Assembly (NCBI RefSeq): GCF_016863175.1
Contig: NZ_BOOJ01000018.1
Location: 115,796 to 179,795 of the forward strand
Source of the DNA: Paraplanobispora siamensis
GTDB lineage: Bacteria > Actinomycetota > Actinomycetes > Streptosporangiales > Streptosporangiaceae
DNA length: 64,000 nucleotides
Direction of reading: 5' to 3'
In this document: one piece after another, positions 33,555 to 40,940 of the stretch
Layout: every line of letters starts with the position of its first letter
Position numbering within the stretch: position 1 is the stretch's first letter
The notes under the pieces: model-generated
What the model was told of the DNA's origin: nothing
The model's input: only the letters and a program-made list of their open reading frames with translations
The model's database searches: none
Translations under genes and position numbers: made by a program

Positions 33555-35224
33555 GCGCGGGGACCACGTCCGGGCTCGGGGAGGCTCAGCCCGAGGCCGG
33601 GAAGACGGAAGCCGGGACCGGGACTGAGACCGAGGAGACGGGGGCCGGGATCGGGACCGGGGGAGCCGAGAAGCCCGAGGCCGGGGAGGCCGGGAGCGAG
33701 GCCGGGCCCGGGGAGGACGAGAGGGACGGCGGGCCCGGGGCAGGGGCGGCCGAGGGCGCCGACGAGCCGGCGGGGGAGAAGGCTCCCCGGTTCCGCCGGC
33801 GGCGGCCGCACGCCCTGGTCCTGGGCGCGATCGTCGCGGTGGCCGCGACCGCCTACGCCGTGCTCGGCCTGGTCAAGCTGGGCACCTTCCGGGCCAGCAT
33901 CTTCGACCTGGTCATCTTCGACCAGGCCGTGCGCGGCTACGCGGGCTTCGGGCCCCCGGTGGAGCCCTCGGTCGGCATGTTCTACGGCCACGGCATGGAC
34001 TTCGTCCAGCTCGCCGACCACTTCTCGCCGATCGTGGCCCTGCTGGCCCCGCTGTACTGGATCCACGACGGACCGGAGACGCTGATCGTCGCGCAGGCGG
34101 TACTGCTGGCGCTGGCCGCGATCCCGATCTGGCGCTTCGCCGAGCGCCGTCTCGGCGCGACCTGCGCGCACCTGGTCGCGGTGGCCTACGTGGTGTCGTG
34201 GCCGGTGGCGCAGACCGCCGGGTTCGACTTCCACGAGGCGGCCTTCGCCCCGCTGCTGACCGCGATCATGATCGAGCGCTTCGACGCCGGCAGGAAGCTG
34301 CCCGGGTTCCTGGCCGCGCTCGCGCTGCTGCTGGTCAAGGAGGACATGGGCCTGCTCGTCGCGGCCTTCGGCGTCTATCTGCTCTGCACCCGGCGGCGGC
34401 TGGAGGGGGCCGCGCTCGTCTCGTTCTCCCTCGGCGCGCTGGTGATGATCCGCAACGTGCTGATGCCGATGGCGGGTTCGGGGGAGGCCGGGTTCCACTG
34501 GGCCTACGGCCGGTGGGGGGCGACCCTGGGAGAGGTCGCCCTGGGGCTGGCCCGCGACCCGCTCGGCGCGCTGTGGCAGTTCGTCAGCCCCGAGATCAAG
34601 GTGGACACCCTCGCCTTCCTGCTGTGGCCGCTGCTGCTGACCGTGCTGTTCTCGCCGCTCACCCTGGTGGCGCTCCCGATGATCGCCGAGCGGTTCCTGG
34701 GCGACCGCACACAGTGGTGGGGGCCCGACTACCACTACAACGCCTTCATCGTGGCCGTCCTGTTCTGCGCGGCGGTGGACGGCGTGGACCGGCTCGGGAA
34801 GCTGCTGAAGAGGCGGTTCGGCGGGCGGCTGCGCGGCTGGTCCCCGGCCCGACACTGGGCGGTCGCCGTCTGCGTGATCGGCATCACGCTGATCCCCCGC
34901 TTCCAGCTGGGCAACCTCGTGGAGTGGTCCTTCTACGAGGGCGATCCGCACGTCGCGGCGGCCCGGGAGGCGGTGCGGACGGTCCCGGACGGGGTGATCG
35001 TGGAGGCGGTCAACCACGTCGGCCCGGCGCTGACCTCGCGGACGACGGTGCTGCTGTGGGGCATGCAGCCGTACGGCTCGCCGTGGATCGTGGCCGACGT
35101 GGACCGCTGGAGCTATCCCTTCCCCTCCCACGACCAGCAGCGCGAACGGGTGGAGGGCGCCCTGCGCGAGGGGTACCGGAAGGTCTTCGAGCGCGACGGC
35201 TACGTCGTACTGCACCGGCCGTGA
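33551..35224 (+). CDS. DUF2079 polytopic membrane protein (GT-C-like)
   Basis: The 557-residue protein has an acidic, glycine-rich cytoplasmic N-terminus of about 90 residues, then about ten helices. The segments SIFDLVIFDQAVRGYAGFG, GHGMDFVQLADHFSPIVALLAPLYW and TAGFDFHEAAFAPLL match DUF2079, whose Asp/His-rich loops resemble those of polyprenyl-phosphate-sugar (GT-C) transferases. Translational coupling to the class F sortase suggests it helps glycosylate or export the same surface protein; that is inference. The N-terminal Glu/Gly repeats are probably disordered. Confidence 0.82.
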   Translation: MSAGTTSGLGEAQPEAGKTEAGTGTETEETGAGIGTGGAEKPEAGEAGSEAGPGEDERDGGPGAGAAEGADEPAGEKAPRFRRRRPHALVLGAIVAVAATAYAVLGLVKLGTFRASIFDLVIFDQAVRGYAGFGPPVEPSVGMFYGHGMDFVQLADHFSPIVALLAPLYWIHDGPETLIVAQAVLLALAAIPIWRFAERRLGATCAHLVAVAYVVSWPVAQTAGFDFHEAAFAPLLTAIMIERFDAGRKLPGFLAALALLLVKEDMGLLVAAFGVYLLCTRRRLEGAALVSFSLGALVMIRNVLMPMAGSGEAGFHWAYGRWGATLGEVALGLARDPLGALWQFVSPEIKVDTLAFLLWPLLLTVLFSPLTLVALPMIAERFLGDRTQWWGPDYHYNAFIVAVLFCAAVDGVDRLGKLLKRRFGGRLRGWSPARHWAVAVCVIGITLIPRFQLGNLVEWSFYEGDPHVAAAREAVRTVPDGVIVEAVNHVGPALTSRTTVLLWGMQPYGSPWIVADVDRWSYPFPSHDQQRERVEGALREGYRKVFERDGYVVLHRP

Positions 35225-35507
35225 GGTCGCGGGCCGGCGCGCCCGTTTTAAAGCGTTCGCCGTCCTGCGGCGGCCGTTGCGGCCCCGAGGAAGCCGTCCT
35301 CCGCCGGACGGCTCCCGCGGTGTAAGTTTCACGGTCGCGCGCCGGCACCCCTTCGCCGCCGCAACGCGCTGACCTGGACTGCCATGGTCGGAACGGGGGC
35401 CGCCGCCGGAGGCGGGACACGCTCCCGGTTGACGCTCTCGCGGGCGCAGCCCTACGGTCTGGGCGTTTTCCCATGCCCGTCCCTGGCGTCTGAGATCGGA
35501 ACCGATA

Positions 35508-37778
35508 ATGAAACGTTTCAATCCCTTGGGAACCAGACGTCGCAGAGTGATCGCCGTCGCCGCGGCCGTCGCCGCGGCGGTGGGCACGGCCGGAGTAGGG
35601 CAGGCCGCCGCCCAGGCGGCCGCCGGGTGCCGGGTGGGCTACGAGGTGACCGCCCAGTGGCAGGGCGGGTTCACCGCGGACGTCAGGATCACGAACCTGG
35701 GCGACCCGGTCGACGGCTGGACGCTCGCCTGGGACTTCACCGGCGGACAGAAGGTCACCCAGGCGTGGAGCGCGGCGGTGGGCCAGAGCGGCGCGCGGGT
35801 GAGCGCCGAGGACGTCGGCTACAACGCGGCCATCGCCACCGGGGCCACGGTGGCGTTCGGGTTCAACGGCTCGTGGGAGGGCGCGGCCAACCCCGTCCCC
35901 GCCTCCTTCGCCCTCAACGGCGTCACCTGCACCGGGACGGCGACCCCGACCGCGACGCCGACGGCGACCCCGACCGCCACCCCCACGGCGACTCCCACGG
36001 CGACTCCCACGGCGACGCCGACGACCATCCCGGCCGGCGCCAGGCAGGTCGAGGACCTGGACCGGGGCCTGATCAGCGTGCGCTCCGGCAGCGGGAACCT
36101 GGTGTCGTGGCGGCTGCTGGGCACCGAGTCCGCCTCGACCGGCTTCAACCTCTACCGCGGCACCACGAAGGTCAACGTCACGCCCATCACCGGCTCCACC
36201 AACCACCTGGACGCGGGAGCCGCCGCCGAGGCCTCCTACACGGTGCGGGCCGTCGTGAACGGCGCCGAGCAGGCCGCCTCCGCCCCGTCGCTGCGCTTCG
36301 GCAACGGCTATCTGGACGTGCCGATCCAGCCGCCGTCCGGCGGCACCGCCCCTGACGGGGTCGCCTACACCTACGCGGCCAACGACGCGAGCGTCGGCGA
36401 CCTGGACGGCGACGGCCAGTACGAGTTCGTGCTGAAGTGGGACCCGTCCAACGCCAAGGACAACTCCCAGTCCGGCTACACCGGCAACGTCTACGTCGAC
36501 GCCTACAGGCTCGACGGCACCCGGATGTGGCGCGTCGACCTGGGCCGCAACATCCGCGCCGGGGCGCACTACACCCAGTTCCAGGTCTACGACTACGACG
36601 GCGACGGGAAGGCCGAGGTGGCGATGAAGACCGCCGACGGCACCCGGGACGGCCGCGGCACGGTGATCGGCTCCTCCTCCGCCGACCACCGCAACTCCTC
36701 CGGCTACGTCCTGGCCGGGCCGGAGTACCTGACCATGTTCAACGGCCAGACCGGCGCGGCGATGTCCACGGTGAACTACGACCCGCCGCGCGGGACCGTC
36801 TCCTCCTGGGGCGACTCCTACGGCAACCGGGTGGACCGCTTCCTGGCCGGTACGGCCTACCTGGACGGGCAGCGCCCCTCGCTGATCATGTCGCGCGGTT
36901 ACTACACCCGCGCCGTGATCGCCGCCTGGGACTTCCGCAACGGCGCCCTGACCAAGCGCTGGACCTTCGACTCCAACTCCGACACGACCTACGCCGGGCA
37001 GGGCAACCACAGCCTCACGATCGGCGACGTGGACGCCGACGGCCGGGACGAGATCGTCTTCGGCGCCGCCGCCGTCGACGACAACGGCGCGCCGCTGTGG
37101 AACACCCGCCACGGTCACGGCGACGCGGCGCACCTGGGCGATCTGGACCCGTCCCGGGCCGGCCTGGAGTACTTCAAGGTCAGCGAGGACTCCTCCAAGC
37201 CCGGCTCGTGGTTCGCCAGCGCCCGCACCGGCCAGGTGCTGTGGTCCACCGCCTCCGGCGGCGACAACGGCCGCGGCGTCTCGGCCGACGTCTGGGCCGG
37301 GAGCCCGGGGGCGGAGTCGTGGTCGGCGAGGGACACCACGCTGCGCAGCACCACCGGCGCGTCCCTGGGCCGCGAGCCCTCCTCGATCAACTTCCTGGCC
37401 TGGTGGGACGCCGACCCGGTGCGCGAGCTGGTGGACGCCACCCGCGTCGACAAGTACGGCACCGGCGGGGAGACCCGGCTGCTGACCGCCTCCGGCGTGC
37501 ACTCCAACAACGGCACCAAGTCCACCCCGTCGCTCTCCGGCGACCTGTTCGGCGACTGGCGCGAGGAGGTCGTCTGGCCGACGGGCGACAACACCGCCCT
37601 GCGCGTCTACAGCACGCCCCACCAGACGACCCGCCGCATCCACACCCTGATGCACGACCCGCAGTACCGGGTCGCGATCGCCTGGCAGAACACCGCCTAC
37701 AACCAGCCGCCGCACCCGTCGTTCTTCATCGGCGACGGCATGGCCACCCCGCCGCAGCCCAAGGTCTACGTGCGCTGA
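35508..37778 (+). CDS. Secreted rhamnogalacturonan lyase (PL11) with CBM2
   Basis: The 756-residue secreted enzyme has a twin-Arg-like signal (TRRRRVIAVAAAVAAAVGTAG), an N-terminal CBM2-type module (about 40-145: GYEVTAQWQGGFTADVRITN, GWTLAWDF, FGFNGSW) and a TATP repeat linker (about 145-170). The rest is a PL11 catalytic domain (VEDLDRGLISVRSGSGNLVSWRLLG, GDLDGDGQYEFVLKWDPSNAKDNSQ, YDYDGDGKAEVAMKTADGT) with several Asp-rich Ca-binding loops. PL11 cleaves the rhamnogalacturonan I backbone of pectin by beta-elimination. CBM2 binds cellulose or xylan, so it would act on plant cell walls. It stands alone and ends in a strong terminator. Confidence 0.93.
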   Translation: MKRFNPLGTRRRRVIAVAAAVAAAVGTAGVGQAAAQAAAGCRVGYEVTAQWQGGFTADVRITNLGDPVDGWTLAWDFTGGQKVTQAWSAAVGQSGARVSAEDVGYNAAIATGATVAFGFNGSWEGAANPVPASFALNGVTCTGTATPTATPTATPTATPTATPTATPTATPTTIPAGARQVEDLDRGLISVRSGSGNLVSWRLLGTESASTGFNLYRGTTKVNVTPITGSTNHLDAGAAAEASYTVRAVVNGAEQAASAPSLRFGNGYLDVPIQPPSGGTAPDGVAYTYAANDASVGDLDGDGQYEFVLKWDPSNAKDNSQSGYTGNVYVDAYRLDGTRMWRVDLGRNIRAGAHYTQFQVYDYDGDGKAEVAMKTADGTRDGRGTVIGSSSADHRNSSGYVLAGPEYLTMFNGQTGAAMSTVNYDPPRGTVSSWGDSYGNRVDRFLAGTAYLDGQRPSLIMSRGYYTRAVIAAWDFRNGALTKRWTFDSNSDTTYAGQGNHSLTIGDVDADGRDEIVFGAAAVDDNGAPLWNTRHGHGDAAHLGDLDPSRAGLEYFKVSEDSSKPGSWFASARTGQVLWSTASGGDNGRGVSADVWAGSPGAESWSARDTTLRSTTGASLGREPSSINFLAWWDADPVRELVDATRVDKYGTGGETRLLTASGVHSNNGTKSTPSLSGDLFGDWREEVVWPTGDNTALRVYSTPHQTTRRIHTLMHDPQYRVAIAWQNTAYNQPPHPSFFIGDGMATPPQPKVYVR
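35935..36020. repeat. 12-bp tandem repeats encoding the TATP linker
   Basis: About seven copies of a unit close to GCGACCCCGACC encode (TATP)n between CBM2 and the lyase domain. Synonymous variation between copies suggests the peptide, not the DNA, is kept. Confidence 0.85.
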
Positions 37779-37797
37779 CGAGACCCGCGGGGACCGC

Positions 37798-37835
37798 GGT
37801 TCCCGCCCGGCGGCATCGGGCGGGAACCGTTCGCC
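37798..37835 (+). terminator. Terminator after the PL11 lyase gene
   Basis: GGTTCCCGCCCG (37798-37809) and CGGGCGGGAACC (37817-37828) pair perfectly around a 7-nt loop, followed by GTTCGCC. Confidence 0.8.
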
Positions 37836-37900
37836 TTTCCAGCGTCCGCCTTTCCAGCGTCCGCTTTTCCAGCGTCCGCTTTTCCAGCGTCCGCTTTTCC
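37833..37900. repeat. 15-bp tandem repeats between convergent genes
   Basis: Four full copies of GC(C/T)TTTCCAGCGTCC run head to tail from 37833 to 37892, with a partial fifth. They lie between the PL11 terminator and the end of a TetR gene. Three GGGCGCGGA repeats follow at 37914-37943. Confidence 0.85.
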
Positions 37901-37949
37901 GCCGGGCGCGGACTCATCGGGCGCGGACTTCCCGCCGGGCGCGGAGGCG

Positions 37950-38549
37950 TCAAAGTGAGTGACCGGAACCCGCGGGCCCGCGGGTGAAACACGCGATCAG
38001 GAGTGCGAGCCTGCGCTCGTGCTGCCCGCGCGGCAGTCGGCCGCCGCGCATCAGCGTCACCAGGCCGTGCAGGGCGGCCCAGAAGGCCTCGGTCAGCAGA
38101 TCCGGGTCCGCGCCGTCCGCGTGCGGGCCGACGGCCGCGGCGAGTTCGTCGAACCCCGCGTGCAGGGCGGCCGGAGCCTCGGGCGTGGCGAAGGGCAGGT
38201 CCACCCTCTGGCTGAACATGGCGTCGTAGAGGGCCGGTCGACGCTCGGCGAACGCCACGTAGGCGGCGCTGATCCGGGCGAGGGCCTCGGTGGCGTCCGG
38301 CGCCGCGGTCCGGGCCGCGCGCAACTCGGCGGCCAGGTCGGCGAAGCCCTCCAGGGCGACGGCCGTCATGATCGCGTCCTTGCCCTTGAAGTGGCTGTAG
38401 AGGACCGGCTGGCTGTATTCGACCCGCTCGGCCAGCCGCCGCGTGGTCACCGCCTCCCAGCCCTCGGCCTCGGCCAGTTCCCGGGCCGCCGTGATGATCA
38501 GCTTCTCCCGTCGTGCGCGTTCGCGTTCTCTGCGGTCCTGGATCGACAT
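37950..38549 (-). CDS. TetR-family regulator (WHG-type C-terminus)
   Basis: The 199-residue protein has a DNA-binding domain (about 10-60: KLIITAARELAEAEGWEAVTTRRLAERVEYSQPVLYSHFKGKDAI) and a C-terminal WHG-like domain (FWAALHGLVTLMRGGRLP). ATG at 38549. It is divergent from a DUF4267 gene; the 89-bp gap carries two identical-core palindromes, so it probably represses both. The inducer is unknown. Confidence 0.9.
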   Translation of the reverse strand: MSIQDRRERERARREKLIITAARELAEAEGWEAVTTRRLAERVEYSQPVLYSHFKGKDAIMTAVALEGFADLAAELRAARTAAPDATEALARISAAYVAFAERRPALYDAMFSQRVDLPFATPEAPAALHAGFDELAAAVGPHADGADPDLLTEAFWAALHGLVTLMRGGRLPRGQHERRLALLIACFTRGPAGSGHSL

Positions 38550-38559
38550 GCTCCGGAAT

Positions 38560-38622
38560 CTAGCACCGCTAGCGCAATTGTCTACGCTCTGCTAGCTTCG
38601 TTCTCGTTACTAGCATTGCTAG
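38560..38622. promoter_or_regulatory. Paired CTAGCnnnGCTAG operators
   Basis: CTAGCACCGCTAG (38560-38572) and CTAGCATTGCTAG (38610-38622) are perfect palindromes with centres 50 bp apart, near five helical turns. A further GCTAGC core lies at 38591-38596. This is the natural target of the divergent TetR protein. Confidence 0.75.
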
Positions 38623-38638
38623 CGAAACGGAGACGCAC

Positions 38639-39004
38639 ATGCTCACCGCCCTCGCCTACGGGCTCGCCATCGCCATCAACGTGCTGTGCCTGGTCATCGG
38701 GGCCAACTTCCTGCGCGCGCCGCGCGCCGCCGCCGCGGGCTACGGCGTCCCCGCCGAGACGGACCGCGCGTACCTGACGATCAAGGGCCTGCGTGACGGC
38801 ACCTACGGCCTGGTCGGCCTGGCCCTGCTGGCCTTCGTCGGCGCCTACGCCGAGGCCTGGTTCCTGCTCGTCGCCGCCCTGCTCCCGCTCGGCGACATCC
38901 TGATCGTGCTGCGCAACGGCGGCACCAGGGCGACCGCGTTCGGCATCCACTTCGCCACCGCCGTGACCATGCTGATCGGCGCCGCCCTGCTCTTCGCCGT
39001 CTGA
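38639..39004 (+). CDS. DUF4267 membrane protein
   Basis: The 121-residue protein has four helices and the family-type motif KGLRDGTYGLVGLALL in the second one. DUF4267 proteins are small membrane proteins commonly paired with TetR regulators; no function is established. The start ATG lies 16 nt after the second TetR operator. Confidence 0.8.
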   Translation: MLTALAYGLAIAINVLCLVIGANFLRAPRAAAAGYGVPAETDRAYLTIKGLRDGTYGLVGLALLAFVGAYAEAWFLLVAALLPLGDILIVLRNGGTRATAFGIHFATAVTMLIGAALLFAV

Positions 39005-39124
39005 CCGGACGCCGTCCCCCCGTGCGGCGGGCACGGGCGTGAGGACCCTGCGCGCGACTGTTGCGGGCATCACAATCCGCCGTTCCGGGGAGGGCGTGGA
39101 CGGATGTTCTGTTGTAACCTCCTA

Positions 39125-39154
39125 CTGACCGAACATTGCTCGGTTTCATAGGGA
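39125..39154 (+). promoter_or_regulatory. Thiolase promoter with internal operator
   Basis: CTGACC (39125-39130) and TAGGGA (39149-39154) are 18 bp apart. The near-perfect 17-bp dyad ACCGAACATTGCTCGGT (39128-39144) fills the spacer, so a repressor bound there would exclude polymerase. Confidence 0.5.
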
Positions 39155-39172
39155 CGGGACCCAGGAGGCACT

Positions 39173-40318
39173 GTGGCAGAGGCGTACATCGTCGGGGCGG
39201 TCCGTACCCCGGTCGGCAAGAAGAAGGGCGGTCTGTCCACCGTCCACCCCACGGACCTGGCCGCGCACACGCTCAAGGCCCTGATCGACCGCACGGGCGT
39301 CGACCCCTCCGCGGTGGAAGACGTGATCATGGGCTGCGTCATGCAGTTCGGCCCGCAGAGCATGGACATCGCCCGCAACGCGTGGCTGTCGGCCGGGCTC
39401 CCCGAGAGCGTGGCCGGCGTGACCATCGACCGCCAGTGCGGCTCCTCCCAGCAGTCGATCCACTTCGCGGCCCAGGGCGTCATGTCCGGCACCCAGGACC
39501 TCGTGGTGGCCGCGGGCGTGGAGTCCATGAGCATCGTCCCCATGGGGTCGAGCATCACCGCCGCGCTGGAGAAGGGCATGCCCTTCCCGTTCGGCGAGGG
39601 ATGGGTCGAGCGGTACGGCAAGCAGGAGATCTCCCAGTTCCGCGGCGCCGAGCTGATGTGCGAGAAGTGGGACCTGCAGCGCGACGAGCTGGAGCGCTTC
39701 GCCTACGAGAGCCACCAGCGGGCGGCCAAGGCCGTGGCCAACGGCTACTTCAAGGACCAGATCGCCCCGATCAACGGCGTCGAGGACGACGAGGGCCCGC
39801 GTCCGGACAGCACGCTGGAGAAGATGGCCGAGCTGAAGACCCTGCGTGAGGGCGGACGGATCACCGCCGCCACCTCCTCGCAGATCTCCGACGGCTCGGG
39901 CGCGGTCCTGATCGCCTCCGAGCAGGCGGTGCGCGACCACGGCCTGACCCCGCGCGCCCGCATCGTCACCCTGGCCCTGACCGGCGACGACCCGGTCTAC
40001 ATGCTGACCGCGCCGATCCCGGCGACCCAGAAGGCGCTGAAGAGGTCCGGCCTGTCGATCGAGGACATCGACGTCACCGAGATCAACGAGGCGTTCGCCC
40101 CGGTCCCGCTGGCGTGGATCAAGGAGATCGGCGCCGACCCGGCGAAGGTCAACCCGAACGGCGGCGCGATCGCCCTGGGCCACCCGCTGGGCGGCACCGG
40201 CGCGATCCTGATGACCAAGCTCCTGCACGAGCTGGAGCGCACCGGCGGCCGCTACGGCCTGCAGACGATGTGCGAGGGCGGCGGCCAGGCCAACGTCACC
40301 ATCATCGAGCGGCTCTGA
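39173..40318 (+). CDS. Acetyl-CoA C-acyltransferase (thiolase)
   Basis: The 381-residue thiolase has acylated Cys89 in DRQCGSSQQ, the GHPLGGTGA histidine motif and the C-terminal base Cys in MCEGGGQANV. EVIMGCVMQFG-type and NEAFAPVPLAW segments place it near degradative thiolases such as the mycobacterial FadA5 group rather than biosynthetic PhaA. It cleaves 3-ketoacyl-CoA with CoA. GTG start with GGAGG. It is alone on its transcript and followed by a strong terminator. Confidence 0.92.
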   Translation: MAEAYIVGAVRTPVGKKKGGLSTVHPTDLAAHTLKALIDRTGVDPSAVEDVIMGCVMQFGPQSMDIARNAWLSAGLPESVAGVTIDRQCGSSQQSIHFAAQGVMSGTQDLVVAAGVESMSIVPMGSSITAALEKGMPFPFGEGWVERYGKQEISQFRGAELMCEKWDLQRDELERFAYESHQRAAKAVANGYFKDQIAPINGVEDDEGPRPDSTLEKMAELKTLREGGRITAATSSQISDGSGAVLIASEQAVRDHGLTPRARIVTLALTGDDPVYMLTAPIPATQKALKRSGLSIEDIDVTEINEAFAPVPLAWIKEIGADPAKVNPNGGAIALGHPLGGTGAILMTKLLHELERTGGRYGLQTMCEGGGQANVTIIERL

Positions 40319-40439
40319 GCGGTTCCAAGCCGAGCGGCGCCGGGGCTGGCGGGCTCCCGGCGCCGCCCGTCACGTGGAGAGGGCGGACATCCGCGTCCGT
40401 CACCTCGCAGGGACGGACCTCGGGTCCGTCACGTGGAAA

Positions 40440-40490
40440 GCCGGACCCCGCAGGTCCCGTAGTGGGCGGGACCGCGGGGTCCGGCTTCTT
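40440..40490. terminator. Terminator between the thiolase and the small basic protein genes
   Basis: Outer arms GCCGGACCCCGC (40440-40451) and GCGGGGTCCGGC (40474-40485) with an inner GGTCCCG/CGGGACC pair form a long hairpin, followed by TTCTTC. It can serve both convergent genes. Confidence 0.85.
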
Positions 40491-40660
40491 CAGCGGCCGC
40501 CCTTGCCGGGGATCCGGCGCGGCTGCTGGGTCGGCCTCATCGGCATGTGCGGCTTGGGCATCTGCCGGGGCGCTGGTGGCATGCTCCACTCGGGAAGCGA
40601 GGTGGAGGTCTTTCCGGTCTTGTTCTTGCCGGAACGCTTCTTACCTGAGCGGGTTCGCAT
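40490..40660 (-). CDS. Small basic Lys/Pro/Met-rich protein (56 aa)
   Basis: The peptide begins MRTRSGKKRSGKNKTGKTST, continues LPEWSMPPAPRQMPKPHMPM and ends RPTQQPRRIPGKGGR. It is strongly basic at both ends, with a Pro/Met-rich middle and no hydrophobic helix, so it is probably cytoplasmic and nucleic-acid associated. GAGGAG lies 6 nt before the ATG. It is followed by the hairpin at 40440-40485. An in-frame extension to 40810 has no RBS and shadow-like composition, so I start here. No family recognised. Confidence 0.6.
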   Translation of the reverse strand: MRTRSGKKRSGKNKTGKTSTSLPEWSMPPAPRQMPKPHMPMRPTQQPRRIPGKGGR

Positions 40661-40895
40661 ATGGACTCCTCGAAGATCTTCAGACGACGCGGCGCCGCGA
40701 AGGGCCGGGCCGGAGAACTCAGCTGCCGCGTCAGACGTACGGGGCCGGAGAGCTGAGTGCGGGCGGATCGGCATGGGGCCGATCGACGCCTGCTCTAGGA
40801 GTTGATCCACATGCCGTCGACACTATGCGGCCACCGCCGGGCCGTGCAAGGCATTTAACCGGGGGCCGATCTCCCCGGCCGGGGCGCACGCGAGG

Positions 40896-40930
40896 GTGTG
40901 GGTACGGCGGGGCGCAGGCCGTACCCACAC
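40896..40930 (-). terminator. Hairpin after the large acyl-CoA dehydrogenase gene
   Basis: GTGTGGGTACGG (40896-40907) and CCGTACCCACAC (40919-40930) pair perfectly, 10 bp past the stop codon. No U tract follows. Confidence 0.65.
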
Positions 40931-40940
40931 GTTCCGCGGG

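Noticed and set aside
37833..37900. CRISPR array
   Set aside because: Units are contiguous with no unique spacers and no cas genes. The same applies to the array at 25181.
37726..37992. Minus-strand frame encoding EKRTLEKRTL repeats
   Set aside because: It is a reading of the 15-bp tandem array and overlaps two real genes; no RBS.
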